From NCBI RefSeq assembly GCF_963169125.1, contig NC_084793.1, positions 135,634,297 to 135,698,296 on the forward strand: DNA of 64,000 nt. Reading direction: 5' to 3'. This stretch comes from Humulus lupulus (Eukaryota; Streptophyta; Magnoliopsida; Rosales; Cannabaceae). How positions within the stretch are numbered: the first letter of the stretch is position 1; every line of letters begins with the position of its first letter. Below the pieces are notes generated by a model. It was not told the DNA's origin, ran no database searches, and saw nothing but the letters and a program-made list of their open reading frames with translations. Positions 1 to 11,181 of the stretch are shown in pieces. The translations under genes and the position numbers were made by a program.

Positions 1-2
1 GT

Positions 3-920
3 TCTACTAATGATTCTCTAGTGTAGGAATTTGTGAAACAAATGCAGGAAGAGTTTGAGATGAGCATGGTAAGAGAACTCAATTTCTTCCTAGGACTTCA
101 AGTGAAGCAGTCAGATGAAGGAATTTTCATTTCACAAAGCAAGTATGCAAGAAGTCTAGTGAAAATATTTGGACTCGATGCATCTAAACCTGTTAAAACT
201 CCAATGGGTACTGCGGTCAAATTATCTAAAGATGAAAATGGGAAGAAAGTTGATCCAACTCTTTACAGGAGTATGATAGGGAGTCTCCTTTACTTAACTG
301 CAAGTCGCCCTGACATCAGTTACAGTGTTGGAGTGTGCGCTCATTTCCAAGGGAACCCCATGGAGTCTCATGTGACTGTTGTAAAAAGAATTATTCGTTA
401 CATCAATAATACTCTTGATTTAGGCATTTGGTACTCCAAAGAAACAAATTCTAAAATTGTGTGTTATAGTGATGCAGATTGGGCAGGAAACACTGATGAT
501 CGCAAAAGTATAAGTGGTGGATGTTTTTACTTAGGAAACAATTTGGTCTCCTGGCAAAGTAAAAAACAAAACTCCTTCTCCTTGTCAACAGCCGAAGATG
601 AGTACATTGCTGCTGGAAGTTGTTGTACTCAACTTTTGTGGATGAAACAAATGTTGGCAGACTATGGGTTTGATATTAAAACTTTAACCATTTTTTGTGA
701 TAATACAAGGGCTATTAATATCTCCAAAAATCTTGTTCAACGCTCTCGCACCAAACATATTGACATTCGTCATCATTTTATTAGGGAACTTGTTGAAAAC
801 AAAACATTGATTTTAGAATATGTTGAGACTAACAAACAAATAACAGATATTTTTACTAAAGCCTTAGACACGGTCTGATTTGATTCCCTCAGGAAATCCT
901 TGGGGGTTTGTTTTATTTGA
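3..920 (+). pseudogene. Copia reverse transcriptase tail and RNase H
   Basis: This frame encodes the end of a Ty1/copia RT followed by RNase H, the enzymes that copy element RNA into DNA in the virus-like particle. Typical landmarks are ELNFFLGLQVKQ, the YRSMIGSLLYLTASRPDI block, and the RNase H acidic motifs YSDADWAG, STAEDEY, CDN and HIDIRHHFIRE. A TAG at 24-26 breaks the frame upstream. A TGA at 876-878 falls just after the DIFTKALD motif, and the same frame runs on for 14 more codons (FDSLRKSLGV and so on) to a TGA at 918-920, which is where copia polyproteins normally end. Both stops look like point mutations. No ATG start is expected because the protein is a polyprotein piece. Confidence 0.9.
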
Positions 921-1985
921 AATTGCCAATAAATTGATTATCTTGCCTTGCATATGTGTTTGCGTAAATCTCTTGTCCTGTTTGGAAGAAATTTGATGAG
1001 CATATTTTTTGTATTTTATAAAATGATCGTTATAAGTCCTATACTTTGTTGGAATAAAAAAATCATATTTGAAAAATTGTAGACCTTCCAATTTATATTT
1101 GATCAAATCATTATCTTTGTATGAGCATTCCTAATCCAGTTTCTTTTTCTGGCTCCATTTTGGAAAAGAGCTACCTATACTGATGTGTGAAAGCCGACAC
1201 TGAGTAAGTTGGTACCAGGTAATTAGCAATTATATTGGAGGATACTCTACCAGCGTAAAGGGCTACCATTAGTATAAGAGTTATAGCCTCCATTATGGTT
1301 ACAATTTGAAAAAGGCTAAAATCGCCAAATATGGGCAATGACCCTAGCTTTAATAGGCCAAAAAGAAACGCCAAATTGATTACACATGCACACATACATG
1401 TTGTTGACTAGACTGTGTAAGATGGTTGTAAGACTCATACATATAATGAATTGATTCAAATATGTTTTGTGATTTGTATATTTTTCGAATTATGGTCTCT
1501 TAGTATTTGAATTATAACTCATTTCTCTAATTTGTAAAAAATATGGTTATCTTGTTTCTTCTGAACAGGAGTTGGCATTTACATGGACACATATGGTATG
1601 GCAATTTACACTCTATTTTCGGCAATTTTGTAATAAAATAAAATACAAAAAAATTGAAAAATAAAATCTGTTTTGTACGGTGTATTTAATAAAAAAAAAG
1701 GGGTTTGAAAAAATTAATTGATGCAATTTATTTGTATTATCTCAACATATTCTAAAAATATTCAAAAAGTTTCCAATTTTGAGGTGTGAAAGAATTTGTT
1801 TTAAAAAATGAGATATTTTGGCATTTATCACTTACAATCCGGTTACCCATTTTTGATTACCCATTTTTGAACTTGCCTCATTTGTGCACCAAATACTTTA
1901 TATATTTGGATTCACTTTGGTTGTTAAATAATCAGTGTTTTCTTTTTGAATCTCTCACATATAACTGAAGTGATTAGGGTTTCTT
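921..1985 (+). other. Sirevirus spacer between pol and env-like gene
   Basis: About 1 kb of AT-rich sequence with no plus-strand coding match. On the minus strand 1395-1171 is open for 74 codons and encodes a strongly hydrophobic, membrane-segment-like peptide that I do not recognise. Near the right edge a pyrimidine-rich run followed by CAG at 2014-2016 looks like a 3' splice site, fitting the spliced env-like transcripts proposed for Sireviruses, but this is inference. Confidence 0.4.
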
Positions 1986-2722
1986 TCTTTGTGTGTTTCA
2001 CTTGTTTCTCCTCCAGTCCCAGCATCTATCCCTGCTGTCTCTCCTACTCCAGGCCGTCGACCTAAAACCACAGCAAGAAAGAAGGTTCTTTCTCTTTCGG
2101 GTCCTATAGGATCTTCTGTTCTTGGAACTTCTAGTAAAGGAGTAACGTTCCCCAACTTGGATGCTGAGCCAATCCTAGCTTCGGCAGTTTCACTTGCCTC
2201 TCCCAAAGGTCAAGTAAAAGCCAAACCGGCCATGGCAATAAGTCATTCCAAATCAATTTCCACTGAAGATCCATCTGATCATGACTCTGAATCCTCGCTA
2301 TCTCCTGATATTTTGACACCCAAGGCAAAGGGCAAACGTAAGACGCAAAGTTGTTGGCACGAAGAAAGGGAAGAAGGTCAAAGTGGCTCAATCTAAAGGT
2401 ACCAGCTCCATCTCTGATTCATCTCCTTTATCTCGTTTTAAATTAAAGGCCAAAATCAACCCTCCTCCTTGCACCTCATCGGAGGATGTCTCTCCCGAGA
2501 CGGAAGACTCTCAGCCTAAGTTGGACCCTTCTTTGACCGAGCCAAATCTTGATGTTCCTCTTGATGATTTGGCTGAGGAGACTACATTTAAAGAAGACCC
2601 ATCTGAAACCTCTCCTGTTGCATCTGACCCAAAAGGCACCACACCATTGGCATTTCCCGAATTGTCTTCAAAACTTGCTAAGCAAAAAGGTGCTCCTGTC
2701 CGTACCTTAGGTTCATTCAAAG

Positions 2723-2727
2723 CCCAT
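2723..2727. repeat. Target site duplication CCCAT, left copy
   Basis: Exact 5-bp match to 5306-5310, directly abutting the TG start of the solo LTR. Confidence 0.93.
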
Positions 2728-5305
2728 TGTAATGCCCTGAATTTCCGAATAGAGTCTACGACCTTGATTAGGAGGTCGGGAGGGCCATAATTGATTTATT
2801 ATGATATTAAATGACTATATGCATGTTAGTGTGAATTATATTATTATATGATGATAAAATGCATGCATATGGGTGTATTTATAATCATAAGGGCATTTTG
2901 GTAATTTGGCCTATTGAGGGCATACTTGTGAATTGGGTGCATATTGTAATTTGTGAATGAAATTTTATTATTATGGAGATATATTCGAGCTATTCGGCAT
3001 GAGACGATCCTAGATTATGAGTTAGCGGTTTTTTCATAACGGGGTCAGTTTTGGGGTAATAGAAATGTCTATTTGATGATAAATTGGGAGTATTTGAGAT
3101 CAGGATGGAATTCTGGAAGTTTTGACTATAATTTCCTCAGGGGTGTTTTCGGGACCCCGAGCCTTAGGTTTTATTTGAGGTTACTTAAGCTTGAAGTAGC
3201 TTGTCAGATAAGAATGTACGTTAGAAAATCTCTCTCTTCCTTCCCGATAGCCTATTTTACCGTTCGAAGATTTCTTAAAGGAATTTCGAGTTCTAGGAGT
3301 CAGAATCAAGCGAGGGTCGAGGCATAGCGATCCTAGAAAATATTAGAAGCTTCTTAACCGAAGGATTTGACGAAAAACAACCCAATCAAAGGTAATCTAA
3401 GTTTGTAGTTTTAAGTTTCTTAAGTTTTTAAGCTTAGAATTGGACTTGTTGAACTGTTGAGTTTTTGTCGGTTTGAGCTTCAGGTTTTGGTGGTTTTGCA
3501 CCATTGGGAAGTTTGGGAACTTTGATTTGATGATTTGGAGATGTTTGGATGGGTTTTTGGAAGGTTTTAAAAGTGGAAAAACGAAGAAAAATGGCTGGTG
3601 CGAAGTTGGGCCGTGGCCTTGTTCTTGGGCACCGCGGCCCTAGCTTGAAGAAGGTGGAGGAGTCTCTGCCAGGGAGCGGGCCGCGGCATGGTCCATGTAG
3701 GTCCGCGGCCCTTGAGGGAAAAATTTCCCAAAAGTGTGTTTTTGTGATGGAAACTTAACTCTAAGGGCCTAAGATCGATCCTACTACTTAGTTGAGTGAG
3801 ATTCGATGTTCCGGAGGCTTGGGTTGGGTTTGGAAGTATTTAATTACTCATTTTGATGAGGTTTTATATTTGGTTATGACTAGGTGACCGCTAAGGGGCT
3901 TAAAGGTTGATTGTTCTCAAGGGTCGTTCTTATATTGGTTCTAGCTCGAATCTGAGGTAAGAAAACTGCACCCTGTGTATATGTGACATGCAAAGTTGTA
4001 CTTGATGCATGTTGGATATTTATATGTGACATGCATGGCTATTATTGGTGCATGTTGGATTGTTGAATATAATGCATATGATGCACAAGAAACATGTGAA
4101 TAAGACATGCTTTACACATTGAGTATGATGTTGTTCAGAGCTTGAGCCTCTGTGATCGTGCATAGTCCTAATTGTACTAGTACATGTTAGGTAAGCATGT
4201 TGAATACCTTGTTATGGATATTGGATATGTGATACATGTTTGGTGGCATGGCTTACTTGTGTGTGGCACTGACTTATTAGTCAGAATCGGCAACGGTGTT
4301 AGATCCATCTGTGAAGCTGTGATTTATTAGTCAAGTTCACAATGGGTTGAACATTGGTCGTGTTTTACTGACCTAAGAGTCAGAAATGGCATAGCGTTAT
4401 GAACGCCGAGCCAAATGAAGATTAGATCTAATTGATATCAGCAAGAATGACTCATATGGGGTATTAACGTTGGACCGACCCTAAGGTCGATGAACTTATA
4501 AGCGCTTGTCTGGTCTAAGACCAGTCACTCAGAGCCAGGGCATATGGCCCCGGTGACTGTTTGTCACATGGCTAGGGAATGCTGTTCCAAGGTTATGACT
4601 CTAAGGTCATGAGGAAGGTTATGTTGGTGACTATTTACCATACACCTATCCTGTTCAAATTTATGAAAGGTTCACTTATCTATTAAGCCCGAGTGACCCC
4701 ATCGTCACATGGCTTGAGGGGGCTGTACCCACTTTTGTGACTATTACGACTGTCACCTGTTTATTGGGGCTAAGAGTCCTGGATGATTATTATGATCATT
4801 AGTTGATGTGTTATACTCAACATTATGTGGATCTGTTGCCTGTTGGAGTAGGGCGTGTGCCTTATGATCCGATGACATGTTATAACTGTTCATGAGCATA
4901 TTAAGTTTTCTTGCTGAGCTTCGGCTCACGGGTGTTATGTGGTGCAGGTAAAGGCAAAAGAAAGCTGGACCATCCTTGAGTTGGAGAGCTTAGGTGATGA
5001 GGTGTACATATGCAGCTGCTCGTCCACCACGGCCAAGGTTGAGAAAGAGCTAGGGTTAAACCCTGTTTTGCCGCATAGAACGGCCTGTTGTAAATATTTT
5101 CTTATAATAGACTCTGAAATTATAATTTTGGGATCCCAACATATATATTAAACATTCTAGTGAAACGCTACATCTTAACCAAAAAATTTAATCCCTAAAC
5201 CGCTAATCATAATTAGTTACACGATTTTGGCCAAATGACTCGATTAGCGAGTTTAGCACTGTTTACAAGGCACACAGTAACGGTCCCTGGAGTTGGGGCG
5301 TTACA
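2728..5305 (+). mobile_element. Solo LTR of Ty3/gypsy family L1, copy 1
   Basis: A 2578-bp insertion begins TGTAATGCCC and ends GGGCGTTACA and is flanked by a perfect 5-bp duplication, CCCAT, at 2723-2727 and 5306-5310. It has no coding capacity and no PBS or PPT next to it, so it is a solo LTR left by LTR-LTR recombination. It shares a GGGCCGCGGC-rich block, the phrase GACCCCGAGCCTTAGG and a GGCTCACGGGTG block before the 3' end with the solo LTRs at 27709-29900 and 41541-43910. These features resemble chromovirus (Tekay/Del-like) LTRs; the lineage is inferred. Confidence 0.93.
4263..4780 (+). repeat. Series of short hairpins inside solo LTR
   Basis: At least six short inverted repeats with a CTAAG/TTAG-like centre follow one another: TGACTTATTAGTCA (4270-4283), CTGACCTAAGAGTCAG (4368-4383), CGACCCTAAGGTCG (4476-4489), CTGGTCTAAGACCAG (4510-4524), ATGACTCTAAGGTCAT (4595-4610) and GGGCTAAGAGTCC (about 4767-4779). 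Arm sequences differ while the centre is kept. The related LTR at 41541-43910 has comparable CCCTTAGGC blocks near 42130-42240. Confidence 0.75.
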
Positions 5306-5310
5306 CCCAT
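5306..5310. repeat. Target site duplication CCCAT, right copy
   Basis: Exact 5-bp match to 2723-2727, directly abutting the CA end of the solo LTR. Confidence 0.93.
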
Positions 5311-6365
5311 TCTCTTACATTCTATTTTAATGATAATGAGAAGAACATGCAATTTTATGACCATCGTCATTTTATTAGTGAGCGAAATTTTCTTTTTGCT
5401 CCTCATCATGTTTTTGGGGTATTACTTACTTTAGAGGAAAGAGGCTGGTTGCGATCCATGTCTAGGTTTGATGGGTTTGTGCCTCGGGTTGTTAAAGAAT
5501 TTTATGCAAATTTGAATGATGAGTTATTAGACCAATCTTCTTTTAAGTTCCATAAAGTGTATGTTAGGGGACATTGGTATAAGTTTAGTCCGTCTGAAAT
5601 TGCTGAGGCCCTCAATCTCGTTCCTGCTGAGATTGATAATTCTATTGAGTTTGCAAAGGATCAAGTTTTGTCTGAATTGGTTGGTCAAGCTATGGTGTGG
5701 GAACCGAGCACCTCTCTTCGAGTCACGGATCTCACTCATTATTATGGTGCTCTTTTCAAATTCGCAATGTTTAATTGGATGCCTACCACTCATTCCTCCA
5801 CCAACACTCAAGACATGGCCTTTCTATTGTTCAAAATTGGTACTGGAGTCCCCATAGATCTTGCTGCTGTTATTTTTGACCGAATCATGTCTTTAAGCGG
5901 TGCCAAACGCAAGGGGCAACACTTGATGTTTCCACAAGTCATTTACAAACTTTTGGACTCTCAACGTCCTTTGAAGAAGTCCCATGAGACCTTGACTTCT
6001 CCTTTGGTTGGTCCCACCTATACTGTCAAAGATGATCATGCTCCGTCCACAGCTCGAAAAGTCAAAGGAATTAATCTGGCTGGTCCTGGTTCTGGCAATG
6101 TTGTGACTGACACTCCTGCTGTCCCGACTGATCTTGCTTCTGTCCAGACAGGAATTACAAGTCTTTCTGACTAGTTCACTCTAATGGAGGAGACTCAGTA
6201 CCAAATTCTTGCTTCATTGGCAATTCTCAGTGCATCCAATTCTCCTGCCCCATGATGATCTCAGTACCTTTGATCTATTTTTCTTTTACTTTTGATAGAT
6301 GTCAAAGAACACTTAATGTGTCTTTCTTTTGGTTTCATTTATCTTGTTCTTTGGCATTTTCTTAG

Positions 6366-6590
6366 ACAATGAGGGGGAGAGAGAGTAACTCTATTTTTTG
6401 GTACATTGATTATGTTGACTCACCTGCTAGTTCTTATTGGTTTTTGTTAACTGTTTTATCTTGTGCTTTGGTTATCCTTCGCAGGGGGAGTCATTTTGTG
6501 ACTCTTATGATTTTAAGCACTTACTTGTGTTTTGCAGGAATCTTTTAAAAATAGATATTCCTTGTCTATAAAATTGCCAAAGGGGGAGAT
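6366..6590 (+). promoter_or_regulatory. Multiple polypurine tracts before the 3' LTR
   Basis: Three similar purine runs occur: GAGGGGGAGAGAGAG (about 6371), GCAGGGGGAG (6481-6490) and GCCAAAGGGGGAGAT (6576-6590). The last abuts the LTR and is the functional primer for plus-strand DNA synthesis. Extra upstream copies are the mPPT feature described for Sireviruses. Confidence 0.85.
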
Positions 6591-7748
6591 TGTAAATCCA
6601 ATAATTGGCATTTTTATAGAAACATCTTTTTCTTAAAAGATAAATTGGTTGTTTCCCGTTATTATAATTTTCAGAATTGTTTGTTTCCCTTTATTATAAT
6701 TTTCGGAAATCCACTTTCCCATTTTGTGAATTTTGGATGATTGTGAGCTTCCTTATTTAGCTTATATTGTCCCATTTTGTTTATAAAGGGAAGATTTATA
6801 TTGCAAATATTTGGTACTTACCCAAAGTTGTTTCTGGTTTATTTGCTTATATATTTTCGTGCAGCTCAAGAATTACAAACAGGAAACTGGTTCCTTAATA
6901 TCATTAATTGCTGTTTCCTTTTTTGAGCTTGTTTGTGATCCGACACAGGTCTGAGCTGTCCCCACGAATATCGTATCTTTCGGATCAGCATCTTCTAAAG
7001 AAGGCAACTCTTCATCAATCAAGAATATCTTCTATGATTCTTGCCTTTATTAGAAGAATTCTTTCTCAGCCTTTATGAGCACGAAAAAGGACACTATAAA
7101 TAGGGCTCTAAAGGCAGTGAGAAATGTGAACTCTTTTGTGCATTATTCGTGAGCATTATTGTAATATTTGTGAGAGTTCCTCTTTGTATTCAAGATCATA
7201 AGTATTCCCGTGATCTTGTAGAAATATGTGTGTTTAGTTTTTAGTGGTGAGTTTATACCATGTTCATGAGTGAATACACATTGTAATTTGAACACAACGT
7301 TTATAGTCTTCGGGAGAAGATTTTTACAAGCCTTGCGTCGGGAGGATGCAAGCACTCGCTGGCCATTGAAGGGAGTTCAAGTGGTGGAGCGTTTCAATCA
7401 AAATCAGATTAGTGAAGAGAAGTACAACTTTGTTGCGGCAAATCTCAAGAGGGAGTCTTGTTTTGTTTAAGTCAATATTTTGTACTTGTGATTCTTTATT
7501 AATTGGTTTTATTCTCTGGGCGTGGCCCCAAGGAGTAGGTTATCCGAAAGGGTTTCTAAACCTTGTAAAAATTTGATGTGTTCTTTATTGTTTTGCACTG
7601 TCTTTTTATTGTGTTCAGTTTCTGTCGTGACAAGTTTGGATTCTGTCCTGACAGAACTGTAATCTGTGTAAACAGTTAATTACCATTCCGCACTTTAATT
7701 AATTCACATGGTTTAATTAATTTGGTAATTACTAAAAATGGAATTTCA
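6591..7748 (+). repeat. Sirevirus 3' LTR
   Basis: The 1158-bp LTR starts TGTAAATCCA directly after the PPT and ends TGGAATTTCA; these ends form an imperfect inverted repeat and satisfy the TG...CA rule. A TATAAATA box lies at 7095-7102, marking the U3 promoter. The 3' boundary is inferred from the terminal inverted repeat, because the 5' LTR is not in the window. Confidence 0.8.
7095..7102 (+). promoter_or_regulatory. TATA box of Sirevirus LTR
   Basis: TATAAATA in the sequence CACTATAAATAGGGC, positioned within the LTR as expected for its promoter. Confidence 0.6.
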
Positions 7749-9417
7749 GTTTTAGTTTATATTAAAGTTGTGGAATCTTTATCAAACACAACTAGCACGA
7801 TCCACTATTATTATAAATATATGTGATGTAGATTTAGATCATTGATGTAGATAGTTATCTCAATGGATGTGCTTTATATAATAATGATTGTACAGAATTG
7901 GACCCAATGTTTATTTAACTCTTTAATATATATCAATATTGTCAAATCAATTGTTGATATGCAAAACTATAAAGAATCATGCTCATATAACTTAATGATC
8001 ATAAGTAGATCAATTTGAATACTAGAGTGATCATGAACTCTTCTTTATGTCATTTGGACCTTTTAATTCATTTGTTATAGTTTGTTTGTAAAACAAGTTT
8101 AATACTTTTTTATTAGATTCAATGGAAAAAATGGCTGGGGACATGATTTACACATTTAAAATCCATCTCTTCTTCATAAGAAGAGTGAATAATGGTTCAT
8201 TTAAATGTTAATTCTGGAACTGAACAGTTTGAGGCGTCTAAATTATGAAAGGTTGATAAATTAACTATTCGCTAATGAATTAATGGTACTTAAGGATAAA
8301 GATGTAATTAGAGGGTTATAAAGTAATTTAACCTAGCTCTAATTATGAACCAATTATTGGAAGATTGAATTGCATGTAGTGATTATATGAATGGATTATA
8401 TGAAAGTACTCATTGAATTATTCTTTAATTTCAATAGTGCAATCTCATATTTTTGTGGAATAATATTGGGATTAATAAATAAGGTTTTACTATATTAAAA
8501 GGTTTAATTAATAATCTAACTTATTGGAGCTAGAAATTATAGGACCATTTGGTCTCGTGTTCGGCTATGTAAACAATTTACACGATAAAAGTAATAATAG
8601 AACATATAAGGGTATATTTATCAAGAAAAATTACTTTTGTAATTATATTTATTAATTATTTAATGCAATGTTTGTAATTATTATTTAAATAAATTAAATA
8701 ATTAATTTTGAATTAATTATGTCATCTTATTTTAAATTAGTTTTATAAATTAATTTAAAATTCAAAATCTAGAAATTTTAAGTGAGATGACTCTAAATCA
8801 ATTATCATATCTTATTTGTAACTAATATTAAGATATTGATTTAATGTTTGAATATTATTAATTTAATATTTGAATATGACAGATTTAATTTGGGTTACCA
8901 AACTCGTTTTGAATTAATTTGAATTCAATTAAAAGATATTCTTTGAATACTATAATTACATAATATATATTTTATTAATTAAATAAATCAAATAAATAAA
9001 TGGAACTTTTTAAAATATAGTATTTTAATAATTAATATATAAAAAATGGCATTTCCCATATGTATAACTTTTAATTAAATTATATTTAAAAAAAAAAAAA
9101 CATACTTCATATGGCTATTTTTGACAATTAAGTCTTAAAAAGATCCATATTCTCATGTGTAAACTATGCACTTAACTACAAGAAACATTAAACTTAAATT
9201 GTTTTTTTTTCATAAATTAATTAAGATGAGTTATTTAAATATATATGTAAATAGACTCTATAATATTTTTTTAATATACGTAGCGTTTTTTTTAACCCTA
9301 GGTGTTTTTTTCTTTTATGTTTATGCATACACACATACATATATACAACTATATATAACTTTTCTCTATACAAATATATGTATAGATTTTATATTAAATA
9401 ATAAAGATATGTGTCAC
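7749..9417. other. AT-rich filler, no gene seen
   Basis: Very AT-rich sequence with poly-A and TA-rich runs (for example 9088-9100) and no supported reading frame. It may be old intergenic DNA or decayed element sequence. Confidence 0.5.
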
Positions 9418-10151
9418 TGTTGCACCCAAACTTCGAGAATAAATAAATAGCATCGAAATGTAGGCTCGTAAGGTGTAAGCTCGTATTTTATAAATATTAA
9501 TGTTATACTTGTAAAACTATACGCGAAGTTCCAGAGCCATGTCATTTGCACTCAAGCATGAGTTGCAGGCTCGAAGGTGACAAGGGTCTCCTCCAAAAGA
9601 TGAGTTTGAAAGTCCAATGGTGCAAGGAGGTAGTGACAACTGGAACGATGAACTCAAAGATACATGTGATCTCAAAACAGCATTGGAGTGGTATTCAAGA
9701 TCCAAGACGAGTTAAATTAATACACGAAGATGTTATTAAGAAATCCTCATAATCACGGAATTTAGTTCAAACAATGTAATCAACCCTATTGTTTAGGGAT
9801 ATTTATTTACAATAAATGTGATTTATTGTATTTAAACTATGAGATTTGTTGTCCTAAATAAAACCTAATATGGGTAACACAATATCCCTAAGATTAAGGG
9901 AGGATTCTTATAACTGGGCCTATAAATAGTCTGGCAATAGTCATTTGTAAAGACAAGCCATTTTGTACTAAGAAAGTCTCTGTGAAATTTCTCTCAAAAA
10001 TCTTGAACACAGACCTCCATAAAAGTGATTCATGGACGTAGGAAGATTTTAACTGCTAAAACACATAAAAAAATATTTGTTCTTCTTTTCTTTCTGAACC
10101 ACACTTGTTTAATTGCTATCGTTTTTTAGTTGACGAAAAAATTCATCAATA
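9418..10151 (+). mobile_element. Decayed LTR of family B, isolated copy
   Basis: A 734-bp stretch beginning TGTTGCACCC aligns from end to end with the LTR at 27434-30338 after removing the element nested there. Shared phrases include TGTAGGCTCGTAAGGTGTAAG, AGCCATGTCATTTGCACTC, GGAGGTAGTGACAACTGGAA, GGCCTATAAATAG and GTTTTTTAGTTG; I judge identity at roughly 80 percent by eye. No PBS follows it and the immediate flanks GTCAC and GTTTA do not match, so it is an old solo LTR or a remnant. Confidence 0.75.
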
Positions 10152-10318
10152 GTTTAGAAATAACCAAGGTTAATATTTTCTTATAAGCTCCTTAATTATG
10201 ATAATAAGTTAGTTTTATTAGTTTACATTTATGACATGAGTGGTGGAAATTAAAAGATTGTTTTAGGTTTAATCATTTATTTTAAGGTATGATCTTATGA
10301 CTTAGGAATAATTATAAA

Positions 10319-10380
10319 GGGTAACTCCATGAATTAACCCTTTTTCACCATATATTTATAACCATAACCCCTCATTAATG
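10319..10380 (+). repeat. MULE left terminal inverted repeat
   Basis: Starts GGGTAACTCCATGAA and continues with AACCC, ATATATTTATAAC and TAACCC blocks that recur in inverse orientation at 19980-20039. TSD ATTATAAA at 10311-10318. Confidence 0.85.
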
Positions 10381-10692
10381 TTTCTCACATTAATGACCTT
10401 ATAGGCACTTAAAAAGACATTAATATCCTTCAATAGATATTAAGTTGTTCTCTCTTTTGTTTGTCTTGCACCTACCTAGCAGCCATGGAAATGATCTACT
10501 CTCACAAAATATAGCAAACACATATTCTCTCTCAAATCATCAAATCTCAAAGGTCATCACCATTTTTTCGCTCCAAGATTTAGAAAGTGACGTTATCTCC
10601 CACATCTCTTTTCTTCTCACCCAAGTTGAAGAAAATTAAATAAAAATCATCTCCCAAACTTGAAGAAGATTGAACATTTGATTTGATAATGA

Positions 10693-11181
10693 GTAAGTAT
10701 TTTTTTATTTATCGGTTATGGGTGTCTTGTGTAATAGTTTAAATAGAATTTTGGAACTACTATACACTAAAATATCTGTGAAAAGAAATAATTTTATGTT
10801 GAGATGACGAATTTTTGAATGATTTTCGCGATTTAAGTCACTGTGTTCACACTTTTTTCACACATTATTCACACTTGGTTCACATTTTCGCAATTTAGGT
10901 CACTGCGTTCACACTTTGTTCACACATTATTCACACTTTGTTCACACATGATTCATACTTGGTTCAGACTTGGTTCACGAGTACTTAACACATGATTCAC
11001 ATATGATTCACACTTGGTTCACACATAATTCACACTGGGTTCACACACTGTTCACACATGTTTCACACTTGGTTCACACATGCTTCACACATGCTTGCTT
11101 CACACATTTATTTCTTGTTTCTTTTGGCTAGTTTTACCTAATAACCTTTGGATTTCGAACCTTTTGTCATATGTTATACAG
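10693..11181 (+). other. First intron of MULE transposase (inferred)
   Basis: Begins GTAAGTATTTTTTTA and ends TGTTATACAG; 489 bp. Joining the flanks gives ATG AGT CAA ACA in frame with the long transposase ORF. It contains the whole first TTCACAC array. Confidence 0.7.
10846..11108 (+). repeat. TTCACAC array 1 (11-bp period)
   Basis: About 20 units of consensus TTCACACNTNN in plus orientation, for example TTCACACTTGG, TTCACACATTA and TTCACACATGC, with a short break near 10895-10915. It lies wholly inside the first intron of the transposase gene. Confidence 0.9.

Larger units (their letters stand above)
1989..6174 (+). pseudogene. Sirevirus env-like gene, split by a solo LTR
   Basis: Three open pieces form one gene. 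The first (1989-2340) and second (about 2350-2727) encode a Pro/Ser/Lys/Glu-rich, low-complexity N-terminal part. The third (5311-6174) encodes a globular domain with landmarks ERNFLFAPHHVF, ERGWLRSMSRFDGFVP, VKEFYANL and YVRGHWYKFSP, which I assign to the putative plant transposon protein family (Pfam Transposase_32-like). A one-base frameshift lies at about 2341-2352. The solo LTR at 2728-5305 interrupts it, but dropping that LTR and one CCCAT copy leaves the frame continuous: the His codon CAT is at 2725-2727 on the left and 5308-5310 on the right. The start codon is uncertain; a splice acceptor at 2015-2016 may feed the first piece. The function of env-like proteins in plants is unproven. 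Confidence 0.75.
1..7748 (+). mobile_element. Sirevirus-type Ty1/copia retrotransposon, 3' part
   Basis: The window opens inside the reverse transcriptase of a Ty1/copia element. In order there are the RT tail and RNase H, a spacer, a long env-like gene, three AGGGGGAG-type polypurine tracts and a complete 3' LTR. An env-like gene after pol together with several PPT copies is the known hallmark of the Sirevirus lineage. The 5' LTR, gag, protease and integrase lie outside the window, so the target duplication cannot be checked; the 5 bp after the LTR are GTTTT. A 2.6-kb solo gypsy LTR is nested in the env-like gene. Stops and one frameshift make the copy non-autonomous. Confidence 0.87.

Noticed and set aside
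876..878. Programmed readthrough of TGA in copia pol
   Set aside because: Another stop at 24-26 and other lesions in the element favour ordinary mutation; no readthrough context is evident.
5527..5857. Frames overlapping the env-like domain in other frames
   Set aside because: Shadows of the env-like gene with no independent support.
7270..7470. 66-codon plus frame at 7270-7470
   Set aside because: It lies wholly within the Sirevirus LTR and has no recognised domain.
9418..10151. 5' LTR paired simply with the LTR at 27434-30338
   Set aside because: No primer binding site follows 10151, divergence is high, and the flanking 5 bp match only 4 of 5; kept as a possibility, not as a call.
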